From contig NZ_CP089985.1 in the NCBI RefSeq assembly GCF_021390155.1, positions 4,909,001 to 4,973,000 on the forward strand: a DNA stretch of 64,000 bases, read 5' to 3'. The stretch is from Pseudomonas sp. HN11 (GTDB taxonomy: Bacteria; Pseudomonadota; Gammaproteobacteria; Pseudomonadales; Pseudomonadaceae). The notes beneath the pieces were generated by a model. The model did no database searches. It saw nothing but the letters and a program-made list of their open reading frames with translations, and was not told the DNA's origin. Positions 44,887-53,892 of this stretch are shown in pieces. Made by a program: the position numbers and the translations under genes. How positions within the stretch are numbered: the stretch's first letter is position 1; every line of letters starts with the position of its first letter.

Positions 44887-46230
44887 ATGATTCGTATGCC
44901 CCTGGCCACCGCCAGTCTGCTGGCCATTGCCATTTCTCTCGCCGGTTGCGGCGAAGGTAAAGACAAGGCTGCCGCGCCCCAGGCGCCGACCCCGGCTGCC
45001 AGCACTACCGCTCCAGCGGCTGCCACCCCTGCCGGCCAGGTTGACGAAGCCGCCGCCAAGGCCGTGGTCGCGCATTACGCTGACATGGTGTTCGCGGTCT
45101 ACAGCGATGCCGAGGCCACTGCGAAAACCCTGCAAACCGCCATTGATGCTTTCCTGGCCAAGCCAAACGACGAAACCCTGAAAGCTGCGCGCACTGCCTG
45201 GATCGCCGCCCGCGTTCCTTACCTGCAGAGCGAAGTGTTCCGCTTCGGCAACACCATCATCGACGATTGGGAAGGCCAGGTGAACGCATGGCCACTGGAC
45301 GAAGGCTTGATCGACTACGTCGACAAGTCCTATGAACATGCCCTGGGTAACCCAGGCGCCACCGCCAATATCATCGCCAACAACGAAATCCAGGTCGGCG
45401 AAGACAAGGTCGACGTGAAGGACATCACCCCGGAAAAACTCGCCAGCCTCAATGAGCTGGGCGGTTCCGAGGCCAACGTCGCCACCGGCTATCACGCCAT
45501 CGAATTCCTGCTCTGGGGCCAGGACCTGAACGGCACCGGCCCAGGCGCCGGCAACCGTCCGGCCTCGGACTACCTGACCGGCGACGGCGCCACTGGCGGC
45601 CACAACGAGCGCCGCCGCGCCTACCTGAGCGCGGTGACCCAACTGCTGGTCAGCGACCTGGAAGAAATGGTCGGCAACTGGAAACCCAACGTCGAAGACA
45701 ACTACCGCGCCACCCTGGAAGCAGAGCCTGCCACCGACGGCCTGCGCAAAATGCTGTTCGGCATGGGCAGCCTGTCCCTGGGCGAGCTGGCCGGTGAACG
45801 CATGAAGGTCTCCCTGGAAGCCAACTCGCCGGAAGACGAGCAGGACTGCTTCAGCGACAACACCCATAACTCGCACTTCTACGACGCCAAGGGCATCCGC
45901 AACGTCTACCTGGGCGAGTACACCCGCGTCGACGGCACCAAAATGACCGGCGCCAGCCTGTCGTCCCTGGTGGCCAAGGCCGACCCGGCAGCCGACACTG
46001 CACTGAAAGCGGACCTGGCAGCGACCGAAGCGAAGATCCAGGTCATGGTTGACCACGCAGACAAGGGTGAGCACTACGACCAACTGATCGCTGCCGGTAA
46101 CGATGCCGGCAACCAGATCGTACGTGACGCCATCGCCGCCCTGGTCAAGCAGACCGGTTCGATCGAAGCGGCGGCGGGCAAGCTGGGCATCAGCGACCTG
46201 AACCCGGACAGCGCTGATCACGAATTCTGA
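44887..46230 (+). CDS. icmP: Imelysin-family lipoprotein (insulin-cleaving metalloproteinase-like)
   Basis: 447-residue lipoprotein: signal MIRMPLATASLLAIAISLAGC with lipobox LAGC, an Ala/Pro/Thr-rich linker, then an imelysin domain with GYHAIE (His203, Glu206) in the GxHxxE pattern. In P. aeruginosa the homologue IcmP (PA4370) lies close to bifA. Imelysin proteins are now mainly linked to iron uptake at the envelope rather than proteolysis. ATG 44887 was chosen for the lipoprotein signal; upstream Met codons lack it. Confidence 0.9.
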   Translation: MIRMPLATASLLAIAISLAGCGEGKDKAAAPQAPTPAASTTAPAAATPAGQVDEAAAKAVVAHYADMVFAVYSDAEATAKTLQTAIDAFLAKPNDETLKAARTAWIAARVPYLQSEVFRFGNTIIDDWEGQVNAWPLDEGLIDYVDKSYEHALGNPGATANIIANNEIQVGEDKVDVKDITPEKLASLNELGGSEANVATGYHAIEFLLWGQDLNGTGPGAGNRPASDYLTGDGATGGHNERRRAYLSAVTQLLVSDLEEMVGNWKPNVEDNYRATLEAEPATDGLRKMLFGMGSLSLGELAGERMKVSLEANSPEDEQDCFSDNTHNSHFYDAKGIRNVYLGEYTRVDGTKMTGASLSSLVAKADPAADTALKADLAATEAKIQVMVDHADKGEHYDQLIAAGNDAGNQIVRDAIAALVKQTGSIEAAAGKLGISDLNPDSADHEF

Positions 46231-46248
46231 TCAGTACCGAGTTCAATG

Positions 46249-46272
46249 AGGCGACCTTAGGGTCGCCTTTTT
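46249..46272 (+). terminator. Terminator after icmP
   Basis: AGGCGACC-TTAG-GGTCGCCT followed by TTTTC, 18 bases after the stop. Confidence 0.9.
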
Positions 46273-46339
46273 CATGGACGGTTTACATGCCCCGCACCCC
46301 AGGTAGAATGGCGCCTCTGCCCTATCTCGAGCGAATTTC

Positions 46340-47794
46340 ATGGCGTTGCCGACCCTGCGCATCATCGGTTTCATCATCGGCATCTTCCTGATCACCCTCG
46401 CGATCGCGATGGTCGTGCCCATGGCAACCCTGGTGATCTTCGAACGCACCAGCGACCTGCCCTCGTTCCTGTGGGCCAGCATGATCACTTTTATCGCCGG
46501 CCTGGCGCTGGTCATCCCCGGCCGTCCCGAGCATGTGCACCTGCGCCCGCGGGACATGTACCTGCTCACAGTTACAAGCTGGGTGGTGGTGTGTATCTTC
46601 GCCGCGCTGCCGTTTCTGCTGACCCAGCACATCAGCTACACCGACTCATTCTTTGAAAGCATGTCCGGCATTACCGCCACTGGTTCCACGGTATTGAGCG
46701 GCCTGGATGCCATGTCGCCGGGCATCCTGATGTGGCGTTCGCTGCTGCACTGGCTGGGCGGCATCGGCTTCATCGGCATGGCGGTGGCGATTTTGCCGCT
46801 GCTGCGCATTGGTGGCATGCGCCTGTTCCAGACCGAATCCTCGGACCGTTCGGAAAAAGTCATGCCCCGCTCACACATGGTGGCGCGGCTGATCGTGGCG
46901 GCCTACGTGGGCATTACCATCTTTGGCAGCCTGGCGTTCTGGTGGGCCGGGATGGGACTGTTCGACGCGATCAACCACGCGATGTCGGCAATTTCCACCG
47001 GTGGGTTCTCGACTTCAGATGAGTCCCTGGCGCACTGGAAACAGCCGGCGGTGCACTGGGTGGCGGTGGTGGTGATGATCCTCGGCAGCTTGCCGTTCGC
47101 GCTGTATGTCGCCACGTTGCGTGGCAACCGCAAGGCGTTGATCAAGGATCAGCAGGTGCAGGGGTTGCTCGGCTTGCTGATCGTGACCTGGCTGGTGCTT
47201 GGCACCTGGTACTGGTGGACCACCAACCTGCATTGGCTGGACGCGCTGCGCCATGTGGCACTGAACGTCACTTCGGTGGTGACGACGACTGGTTTTGCAT
47301 TGGGGGACTACAGCCTGTGGGGCAACTTCTCACTGATGCTGTTCTTCTACCTCGGCTTCATCGGTGGCTGCTCGGGCTCCACGGCGGGCGGGATCAAGAT
47401 CTTCCGCTTCCAGGTCGCCTATATCCTGCTCAAGGCCAACTTGAACCAGTTGATTCACCCGCGCGCGGTGATCAAGCAGAAGTACAACGGCCACCGTCTT
47501 GACGAAGAAATCGTACGCTCGATTCTGACCTTTTCGTTCTTCTTCGCCATCACCATCTGCGCCATTGCCCTGGCCTTGTCGCTGCTCGGCCTGGACTGGA
47601 TGACTGCCTTGACCGGTGCCGCGAGTACCGTCTCGGGCGTGGGCCCGGGCCTGGGCGAGACCATTGGCCCGGCGGGCAATTTCGCCAGCCTGCCGGATGC
47701 GGCCAAGTGGATCCTGTCGCTGGGCATGCTGCTCGGCCGGCTGGAGATCATCACGGTCTTTGTTCTGTGTATCCCGGCGTTTTGGCGCCACTGA
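46340..47794 (+). CDS. trkH: Trk potassium-uptake system membrane protein TrkH
   Basis: 484-residue K+ channel-like subunit with four P-loop repeats: SGITATGSTVLSG, SAISTGGFST, TSVVTTTGFALGDY and AASTVSGVGPGLG, whose glycines form the selectivity filter. Ten or so hydrophobic helices are evident. It needs TrkA as NAD-binding regulator, encoded elsewhere. Its last 44 bases overlap the end of the convergent AraC gene. Confidence 0.95.
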   Translation: MALPTLRIIGFIIGIFLITLAIAMVVPMATLVIFERTSDLPSFLWASMITFIAGLALVIPGRPEHVHLRPRDMYLLTVTSWVVVCIFAALPFLLTQHISYTDSFFESMSGITATGSTVLSGLDAMSPGILMWRSLLHWLGGIGFIGMAVAILPLLRIGGMRLFQTESSDRSEKVMPRSHMVARLIVAAYVGITIFGSLAFWWAGMGLFDAINHAMSAISTGGFSTSDESLAHWKQPAVHWVAVVVMILGSLPFALYVATLRGNRKALIKDQQVQGLLGLLIVTWLVLGTWYWWTTNLHWLDALRHVALNVTSVVTTTGFALGDYSLWGNFSLMLFFYLGFIGGCSGSTAGGIKIFRFQVAYILLKANLNQLIHPRAVIKQKYNGHRLDEEIVRSILTFSFFFAITICAIALALSLLGLDWMTALTGAASTVSGVGPGLGETIGPAGNFASLPDAAKWILSLGMLLGRLEIITVFVLCIPAFWRH

Positions 47795-48809
47795 CGCTCG
47801 ACACTTCAAGCAATCGCGTCCGGTACTCACCGGGCGTGGCATCAAACCAGCGGCGAAACGCGCGGAAAAAGTTGCTCGGGTCGGCAAAACCCAGCAGGTA
47901 GGCAATTTCCAACAACGTCATGCTCGGCTGCGCCAGGTACTGCTCGGCCAATTCGCGTCGGGTGTCGTCGAGCAGGGTCTGAAAACTGGTGCCCTCCTCC
48001 TGTAATCGCCGCTGCAAGGTGCGCTGGGACAAGTGCAACGTCTGGGCCACCACCTCACGCTTGGGCTCGCCCTGGGGCAACAGGCGGCACAACACCTGCC
48101 GCGCTTTGTGGGTCACGCGGCTTTCAGAGAAACGCGCCAGGTATTCACCGGCAAATCGATCATGCAACAGCGCCATGGCCTCGTTCGCCGTGGGCAGCGG
48201 CGCATCCATGTCAGCCCGCTCGAAGATCAGCGCGTCATAAGGCGCGTTGAATTCCAGCGGCGCATGGAAGGCTTGTCTGTAGGGGGCCAGGTCTGCCGGT
48301 TGCTCACCTTGCAACACGACCTTGCGTGGCTGCAACGTGCGCCCGGTCAGCCATCCGCACAGCGCCAGGGCACTGGCCAACGAGGCTTCGGCGCTTTGCC
48401 GGGTGGGGGGCAAGTGATCGCCGTGCACCGTCAGAATCAGCGCATAACCTTCGGGGATCAGTCGGAAACTCAGGTCGGCACTTTCGGCGATGATCCGCTG
48501 ATAGCGCACCAAACGCATAAAGCCTTCAGCCAGCGTGTTGCTGGACATCAGTGCATAACCGGCCACATGAAACGATGCCGGGCGCACCACTTTGCCCATG
48601 TTCAGGCCGATCGCCGGGTTGCCCGACAACTCTACCGCCCGCTGCCACAGCCGGGTCATGGAGTCTTGCGGAAACCGCGCATCAGGATCATCCAGGGCGG
48701 CGTAGTCCAGGCCGAGCTGCTTGAACAGCGCGCGGCAATCCAGGCCGTCCATTTCCAATGCCTTGACTATCCCCTTCGCCCAGCTTGCAGAAGTTGTTCG
48801 TTCGCTCAT
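47751..48809 (-). CDS. AraC-family transcriptional regulator
   Basis: 352-residue regulator: an N-terminal AraC-binding (Arabinose_bd) domain to about residue 210 (FHVAGYALMSSNTLAEGFMRLVRYQRII) and a C-terminal double helix-turn-helix with LHLSQRTLQRRLQEEGTSF and IAYLLGFADPSNFFRAFRRWFDATPGEYR. This layout is that of OruR/ArgR-like or quorum-related activators; the effector is unknown. The 3' end overlaps trkH by 44 bases in convergent orientation. Confidence 0.9.
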   Translation of the reverse strand: MSERTTSASWAKGIVKALEMDGLDCRALFKQLGLDYAALDDPDARFPQDSMTRLWQRAVELSGNPAIGLNMGKVVRPASFHVAGYALMSSNTLAEGFMRLVRYQRIIAESADLSFRLIPEGYALILTVHGDHLPPTRQSAEASLASALALCGWLTGRTLQPRKVVLQGEQPADLAPYRQAFHAPLEFNAPYDALIFERADMDAPLPTANEAMALLHDRFAGEYLARFSESRVTHKARQVLCRLLPQGEPKREVVAQTLHLSQRTLQRRLQEEGTSFQTLLDDTRRELAEQYLAQPSMTLLEIAYLLGFADPSNFFRAFRRWFDATPGEYRTRLLEVSSVSGAKTPGYTEQRP

Positions 48810-48969
48810 GGCGTCTTCTTAATAAAGCAGGCTCAAACAGCAGCCAGGAAGCCAAGGATACTAAAGTGGCATCTATTGTCACTGGCTGTTACCACTGATC
48901 ACTCTAGACTCAAATAAGCTCCCCGCCGAACATCTGTTGGGCGGCACAACAATCAAAGGGCCGGTCACT

Positions 48970-49281
48970 GTGGAAAACGTCAAGCGATTCAACAGCTTTG
49001 CTGAGTTTTACCCTTACTACCTGGCTGAACACGCCAACAGCACGTGCCGACGCCTGCACTTTATCGGCACCACGCTGGTGATTGGTATTTTGGCGTACGC
49101 CATCGGCAGAGGTTCGCTGGTCTTGTTGATCGCCTTGCCGATTGCCGGTTACAGCTTTGCCTGGATCGGCCATTTCTTCTTCGAAAAGAACCGCCCGGCA
49201 ACGTTTCAGCACCCGTTCTACAGCCTTTTGGGGGATTTTGTGATGTATCGAGACATGATTCTGGGCAAGGTGCCGTTTTAG
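48970..49281 (+). CDS. DUF962/Mpo1-like membrane protein
   Basis: 103-residue protein with FNSFAEFYPYYLAEHANSTCRRLHFIGT and WIGHFFFEKNRPATFQHPFYSLLGDF, the conserved His-rich segments of the family; two helices at about 32-47 and 50-66. The yeast homologue Mpo1 is an Fe(II) dioxygenase for 2-hydroxy fatty acids; whether the bacterial protein does likewise is inference. GTG 48970 (VENVKRF) is preferred to the TTG at 48937. Confidence 0.85.
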   Translation: MENVKRFNSFAEFYPYYLAEHANSTCRRLHFIGTTLVIGILAYAIGRGSLVLLIALPIAGYSFAWIGHFFFEKNRPATFQHPFYSLLGDFVMYRDMILGKVPF

Positions 49282-49428
49282 CCAAACGACCGTTTAAACG
49301 ATGAAAGTTCATCCACCTGTCGACATTAAAATCTTTTTGTCATTTGCAGTGCTGTATCCTGCCAAGGCTTTTTGAGAGCGCGGAATCACCTGCGATTGAA
49401 AAAACAGACCTTGCGAGGAGCGACGACG

Positions 49429-49557
49429 ATGCACGAGATACCTAATCTCCCCTTCCCAAGCCTGCACCCTACAGAGCAGCCAACACCGCAGCAGGCCAGC
49501 GACAAACAGCCTGAGGCCAAAGAAGCAAAACCAGTCGACAGCGAAAGCCAGGACTGA
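49429..49557 (+). CDS. Small proline-rich peptide
   Basis: 42 residues, MHEIPNLPFPSLHPTEQPTPQQ followed by a Lys/Glu-rich tail ending ESQD. Ribosome site GAGGAG is strong. Disordered, hydrophilic, no signal. Unknown function. Followed by a long hairpin and another small ORF. Confidence 0.55.
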   Translation: MHEIPNLPFPSLHPTEQPTPQQASDKQPEAKEAKPVDSESQD

Positions 49558-49571
49558 CGCCGTACCAGACC

Positions 49572-49605
49572 GTGTGGAAAGCGCAGCTTTGAGCGCTTTC
49601 CACAC
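49572..49605. repeat. 34-base hairpin between two small ORFs
   Basis: Perfect 13-base arms (GTGTGGAAAGCGC / GCGCTTTCCACAC) around AGCTTTGA. No T-run follows. May end or protect the transcript of the upstream peptide gene. Confidence 0.7.
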
Positions 49606-49631
49606 TGCCTGAATGAATCGAGATCCCCACC

Positions 49632-49802
49632 ATGACCCACACCCCGGATACCGCCGTACTCGATGCAGCCCTGCAGATGGTCGACGTATGGAACCGTCTC
49701 AGCGCCGACAAACAAGCCCTGCTGCTCAAGCGTTTCGGCACCCAGGAAAACGCCCTCGCGGCCCTGGTCACTACCCAATTGCTCGTCCCCCCGAAAGCCT
49801 GA
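49632..49802 (+). CDS. Small helical protein
   Basis: 56 residues, MTHTPDTAVLDAALQMVDVW continuing NRLSADKQALLLKRFGTQEN and a hydrophobic C-terminus. It reads as a single amphipathic helical unit; no function recognised. Ribosome site is weak (GAGATCC). Same orientation as the peptide gene at 49429 and separated from it by the 34-base hairpin. Confidence 0.55.
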   Translation: MTHTPDTAVLDAALQMVDVWNRLSADKQALLLKRFGTQENALAALVTTQLLVPPKA

Positions 49803-49906
49803 CGTCTTCTTGATCTGAGGTTTTTGCGTTTTACCGCCCTTCCCAAGCCAAACCACCGGTATCATTAGCAGCCTATCTTTACCTGCCGCGACAGTGGACC
49901 TCTCCC

Positions 49907-51103
49907 ATGCCAGATACCCAGCGCCCCGTGGCGGTCACGCTGCAAGTTGTTTCCATCGTGTTGTTCACCTTCATCGGCTACCTGAATATCGGCATTCCCT
50001 TGGCCGTGTTGCCCGGCTATGTCCACAGTGAGCTGGGCTACGGCGCGGTGATTGCCGGCCTGGTGATCAGCGTGCAATACCTGGCCACCCTGCTGAGCCG
50101 CCCGTATGCGGGCAAAATCATCGATAACCTGGGCAGTAAGCGCGCCGTGCTGATCGGCTTGGTCGGCTGCGGCCTGAGCGGTGTATTCATGCTGCTCGCG
50201 GCATGGTTTTCCAGCCTGCCGGCCTTGAGCCTGGGCAGCCTGTTGATCGGTCGCCTGGTGCTGGGCAGCGCAGAAAGCCTGGTAGGCTCAGGCGCCATCG
50301 GCTGGGGCATCGGTCGAGTCGGCGCGCAGAACACCGCCAAAGTCATTTCCTGGAACGGCATCGCCAGCTATGGCGCCCTGGCTATCGGCGCGCCATTGGG
50401 CGTGTTGCTGGTCAGAAATTTCGGACTTTGGAGCATGGGCGTCAGCATCATTCTGCTGGCAATCGTTGGCCTGTTGCTGGCCTGGAACAAAGTTGCCGCG
50501 CCGATTGTAGCCGGTGTGCGCCTGCCCTTCATGAATGTGCTGGGCCGGGTGCTGCCCCATGGCTGCGCGCTGGCCTTGGGCTCCATTGGCTTTGGCACCA
50601 TTGCCACCTTCATCACCTTGTACTACACCACCCAGCATTGGGATAACGCGGTGTGGGCCCTGAGCCTGTTCGGCGCCAGCTTTATCGGCGCGCGGTTGTT
50701 GTTCGGCAACCTGATCAACCGGATCGGCGGTTTTCGCGTGGCGATTGCCTGCCTGTCGGTGGAGATTCTCGGTCTGCTACTGCTGTGGCTGGCGCCGGAT
50801 GCCAATCTGGCCCTGGCTGGCGCAGCGTTAAGCGGTTTTGGTTTTTCCCTGGTGTTCCCGGCGTTGGGGGTTGAGGCCGTCAACCTGGTGCCCGCGTCCA
50901 GCCGCGGCTCGGCGGTGGGCGCCTACTCGCTGTTTATCGACCTGTCACTGGGCATCACCGGACCACTCGCCGGGGCCGTGGCAGCCGGCTTCGGCTTTGC
51001 GTCGATCTTTCTGTTCGCCGCCCTTGCCGCCCTCGGTGGTCTGTTGCTGAGCGTATACCTGTACCGTCAGGCACCCAAGGCCCGTGAGGCGCGTGGCGAC
51101 TAG
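49907..51103 (+). CDS. MFS transporter, YhhS/YfcJ-like
   Basis: 398-residue inner-membrane carrier with 12 helices; [21 protein letters not shown] is the loop-2 signature and [15 protein letters not shown] lies near helix 10. YhhS-type proteins include arabinose/unknown drug exporters. Substrate not evident. Its final bases overlap the stop of convergent arfB. Confidence 0.88.
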   Translation: MPDTQRPVAVTLQVVSIVLFTFIGYLNIGIPLAVLPGYVHSELGYGAVIAGLVISVQYLATLLSRPYAGKIIDNLGSKRAVLIGLVGCGLSGVFMLLAAWFSSLPALSLGSLLIGRLVLGSAESLVGSGAIGWGIGRVGAQNTAKVISWNGIASYGALAIGAPLGVLLVRNFGLWSMGVSIILLAIVGLLLAWNKVAAPIVAGVRLPFMNVLGRVLPHGCALALGSIGFGTIATFITLYYTTQHWDNAVWALSLFGASFIGARLLFGNLINRIGGFRVAIACLSVEILGLLLLWLAPDANLALAGAALSGFGFSLVFPALGVEAVNLVPASSRGSAVGAYSLFIDLSLGITGPLAGAVAAGFGFASIFLFAALAALGGLLLSVYLYRQAPKAREARGD

Positions 51104-51513
51104 AAGTCGACCTTGCCGCGCCCGGCCTTGATACTGCCGCGCTTGGTCTTGGATTCGAGACGACGCTTTTTCGAGCCCAGGGTCGGCTTGGTTGGGCGAC
51201 GCTTCTTCTCCACCTTGATGGCGCTGAGGATCAACTCCACCAGACGTTCCAACGCATCCGCACGATTCTGCTCCTGGGTCCGGTATTGCTGGGCCTTGAG
51301 CACCAGCACGCCTTCACTGGTGATCCGACTGTCGCGCAGTGCCAGCAGCCGCTCCTTATAAAACTCCGGCAGCGAAGACGCGGGGATATCAAATCGCAGG
51401 TGCACGGCACTCGACACCTTGTTGACGTTCTGCCCACCGGCGCCCTGGGCGCGAATGGCGGTCAGCTCGATCTCGGCGTCAGGCAGGTGGACGTTGTTGG
51501 AAATCACCAGCAT
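51100..51513 (-). CDS. arfB: Alternative ribosome-rescue factor ArfB (YaeJ)
   Basis: 137-residue peptidyl-tRNA hydrolase acting on stalled ribosomes. GGQ motif at residues 26-28 (GAGGQNVNK) and a basic C-terminal tail ([24 protein letters not shown]) that enters the empty mRNA channel. The start [10 protein letters not shown] at 51513 fits the family; the upstream extension is not coding-like. Four-base overlap with the MFS gene end. Confidence 0.95.
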   Translation of the reverse strand: MLVISNNVHLPDAEIELTAIRAQGAGGQNVNKVSSAVHLRFDIPASSLPEFYKERLLALRDSRITSEGVLVLKAQQYRTQEQNRADALERLVELILSAIKVEKKRRPTKPTLGSKKRRLESKTKRGSIKAGRGKVDF

Positions 51514-51581
51514 GGGCAGCGGGATCCTCTGTGGGGGCAACCAAGGATACGCGAATGCGCGCGCCCATTCCTGAAACAACA

Positions 51582-51602
51582 AACCCGGCGCATGGCCGGG
51601 TT
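51582..51602 (-). terminator. Terminator after aroP
   Basis: AACCCGGC-N5-GCCGGGTT followed on the minus strand by TTGTTGTTT, 21 bases after the aroP stop. Confidence 0.8.
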
Positions 51603-51622
51603 TGGTTCATCTCACGCACGCC

Positions 51623-53044
51623 TCACTTCACTGCTGAAGCAGCCACTTCCAAGGTTCGCTGCGCACTACGCTTGTTCTTGATGCGGTAACACACCCACAT
51701 AAACGCCACCCACACCGGGATCGCATAAACCGACACCTGAATCCCCGGAATCATCAGCATGATCACCAGGATAAACACCACGAACGCCAGGCAGACATAG
51801 TTGCCATACGGATACCACAGCGCCTTGAACAGCGGCACCTGGCCGGTGCGGTTCATGTGCTGGCGGAACTTGAAGTGCGAGAAGCTGATCATTGCCCAGT
51901 TGATCACCAATGTGGCCACCACCAGAGACATCAGCAGTTCCAGCGCGTGTTGCGGGATCAGGTAGTTCATCAGCACCGCCACCAGGGTGATCGCCGCCGA
52001 GGCCAGGATAGAGCGCACCGGTACGCCGCGCTTGTCGATTTTCGCCAATGCTTCAGGCGCATCGCCCTGCTCGGCCATGCCCAAGAGCATGCGGCTGTTG
52101 CAGTAAGTGCCGCTGTTGTACACCGACAGCGCCGCGGTCAGCACCACGAAGTTGAGGATATGCGCGGCGGTGTTGCTGCCCAGCATCGAGAACACCTGCA
52201 CGAACGGGCTGCCGCTGTAGGCGTCACCGGAGGCGTTGAGGGTCACCAGCAGGCTGTCCCAAGGGGTCAGCGACAGCAGCACGACCAGAGCACCGATGTA
52301 GAAGATCAGGATGCGGTAGATCACTTGGTTGATCGCTTTCGGGATCACAGTGCGTGGCTGGTCGGCTTCGGCTGCGGTAAAGCCAAGCATCTCCAGGCCG
52401 CCGAAGGAGAACATGATGATTGCCATGGCCATCACCAATCCACCCACGCCGTGGGGGAAGAAACCGCCGTGTTCCCACAGGTTGGTCACCGAGGCCTGCG
52501 GCCCGCCACTGCCGCTGACCAGCAGGTAGCTGCCCAGGGCAATCATGCCGACGATGGCCACCACCTTGATGATCGCGAACCAGAACTCGGCCTCACCAAA
52601 CACTTTGACGTTGGCCAGGTTGATCAGGTTGATCAGCACGAAAAACGCCGCGGCCGAGACCCAGGTCGGAATCTGCGGCCACCAGTAGTGCACGTATTTG
52701 CCGACAGCGGTCAGCTCCGACATGCCCACCAGGATGTACAGGATCCAGCAGTTCCAACCTGACAGGAAGCCGGCGAAACCGCCCCAGTACTTGTGGGCAA
52801 AGTGGCTGAAGGAACCGGCGACCGGCTCTTCGACGATCATTTCACCGAGCTGGCGCATGATCATGAAGGCAATGAAGCCGCAGATGGCATAGCCCAGGAT
52901 CATCGACGGGCCGGCGGACTTCAGTACCCCGGCCGAGCCAAGAAACAGACCGGTGCCGATGGCGCCACCCAGGGCGATCAACTGGATATGCCGGTTTTTC
53001 AGGCCGCGTTTCAGCTCACCTGAAGAGGAAGGGGGAACACTCAT
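51623..53044 (-). CDS. aroP: Aromatic amino-acid permease AroP
   Basis: 473-residue APC-superfamily proton symporter with 12 helices. LKRGLKNRHIQLIALGGAIGTGLFLGSA and LGEMIVEEPVAGSFSHFAHKYWG closely match E. coli AroP, as does IMFSFGGLEMLGFTAAEAD. Imports Phe, Tyr and Trp. ATG 53044 (MSVPPSSSG) is preferred; six further codons are open upstream. The 5' region contains a TyrR/PhhR-like box, in line with aromatic control. Divergent from the peptide cassette. Confidence 0.9.
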   Translation of the reverse strand: MSVPPSSSGELKRGLKNRHIQLIALGGAIGTGLFLGSAGVLKSAGPSMILGYAICGFIAFMIMRQLGEMIVEEPVAGSFSHFAHKYWGGFAGFLSGWNCWILYILVGMSELTAVGKYVHYWWPQIPTWVSAAAFFVLINLINLANVKVFGEAEFWFAIIKVVAIVGMIALGSYLLVSGSGGPQASVTNLWEHGGFFPHGVGGLVMAMAIIMFSFGGLEMLGFTAAEADQPRTVIPKAINQVIYRILIFYIGALVVLLSLTPWDSLLVTLNASGDAYSGSPFVQVFSMLGSNTAAHILNFVVLTAALSVYNSGTYCNSRMLLGMAEQGDAPEALAKIDKRGVPVRSILASAAITLVAVLMNYLIPQHALELLMSLVVATLVINWAMISFSHFKFRQHMNRTGQVPLFKALWYPYGNYVCLAFVVFILVIMLMIPGIQVSVYAIPVWVAFMWVCYRIKNKRSAQRTLEVAASAVK

Positions 53045-53360
53045 GAAAAGGCTCTCACGCAAGGTTTGATGATGTTGAATGCAGGTTGCTGCCTTGAATT
53101 ACCGACTCAAGCAGCGCCGCTCAAACCCCAGCGCAGGCACCAGGAGTACAGCGTCTTTCTAATGGTCATGCGTCACCTGTTTGTTTTTATCTGTGACGAA
53201 ATCGAACCCGTCCGGCTCGTGGCCAGGCGGAGTGATCAGGATGGGTAAACCCTGAGGTCTTGGCCTTTTGCGTGGTTACGCAAGGGAGTCACAGTAAAAC
53301 GCGGCGGATTGTACACCGCTCGACAGCTTGGGGGCGCCCTCGAAAGACGTGTGCGACGTT

Positions 53361-53380
53361 CTGTCAGATAAACCTTACAG
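53361..53380. promoter_or_regulatory. Possible TyrR/PhhR box
   Basis: CTGTCAG-ATAAAC-CTTACAG resembles the TGTAAA-N6-TTTACA consensus of TyrR/PhhR. Located 317 bases upstream of the aroP start, which is rather far. Confidence 0.35.
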
Positions 53381-53476
53381 GGCAGAAACAGCCAGGAATC
53401 TCGCCATTTACACGTAAATTAATCGTTACAGCACGGAAAAATAACGTTACAGCCGTGATCTGAAGAAAAATTGTCG

Positions 53477-53492
53477 GTCAGAAATTTCTGAC
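53477..53492. promoter_or_regulatory. 16-base perfect palindrome
   Basis: GTCAGAAATTTCTGAC, 191 bases before the peptide gene; a likely binding site for an unknown dimeric regulator. Confidence 0.45.
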
Positions 53493-53682
53493 GGTTTAGC
53501 CTTCGCAGCCACCTGAATTTCCTCAAGAAAAAATCAAACCGAAAAAACAGAACAAAAAATCCAAATGAAACCGTGTCAATAAATTTTTTGCATTCTGAAA
53601 CACTCTCTTCTAGGTTCTTCCCACTTGCCCGCGAAGCCCGTTGGCAAGCCGTTCTCAAACACCGTCCTCTAGGAGATACACC

Positions 53683-53820
53683 ATGCAAGCACTGGAAAAA
53701 GACCTGGAAACCGAACTGCAACTTGACGATTGGTTTGAAGCGCCGACCCATGAGGCCGCCGTTGAAATGATGCAAGCCGACGCCGTTGTGCCGTTCGGCA
53801 CCGCGATGTGGCCGTTCTAA
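53683..53820 (+). CDS. 45-residue peptide, precursor-like
   Basis: Begins MQALEKDLETELQLDDWFEAP and ends VVPFGTAMWPF. An acidic helical N-terminal two-thirds and a short hydrophobic, aromatic C-terminal part without Cys is the leader/core pattern of ribosomally made modified peptides (compare PqqA-type precursors). A very strong AGGAGATACACC ribosome site and a perfect 26-base palindrome after the stop suggest it is made in excess over the downstream gene. No Sec signal. I do not recognise the family; reading it as a modified-peptide precursor is inference. Confidence 0.7.
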   Translation: MQALEKDLETELQLDDWFEAPTHEAAVEMMQADAVVPFGTAMWPF

Positions 53821-53835
53821 AACCGGCAGGCATCC

Positions 53836-53861
53836 GGCAGGTGCCGTGCACGGCACCTGCC
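53836..53861 (+). promoter_or_regulatory. 26-base perfect palindrome between peptide gene and enzyme gene
   Basis: Two 13-base arms, GGCAGGTGCCGTG and CACGGCACCTGCC, without a loop. No T-run follows, so partial termination or mRNA 3'-end protection is more likely than full termination. Typical position of an attenuator after a peptide-precursor gene. Confidence 0.75.
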
Positions 53862-53892
53862 TCCTTACCCAAGGCACAGAAGGAAACACGTC

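Larger units (their letters stand above)
53063..53682. other. 620-base intergenic control region, partly AT-rich
   Basis: No gene. From left to right: the aroP promoter side, a TyrR/PhhR-like box (53361-53380), ATTTAC-AC-GTAAAT (53406-53419), two direct CGTTACAG repeats (53424, 53445), a 16-base palindrome (53477-53492), an A-rich tract (53520-53590) much lower in GC than the flanks, and a possible TTGCAT-17-TAGGTT promoter (53588-53616) for the peptide gene. Confidence 0.7.

Noticed and set aside
43359..45059. 566-codon minus-strand frame over bifA
   Set aside because: Runs opposite to a protein with intact GGDQF and EAL domains; composition is that of a shadow frame and it has no ribosome site.
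44800..46221. 473-codon minus-strand frame over icmP
   Set aside because: Mirror of the imelysin gene; no recognisable domain.
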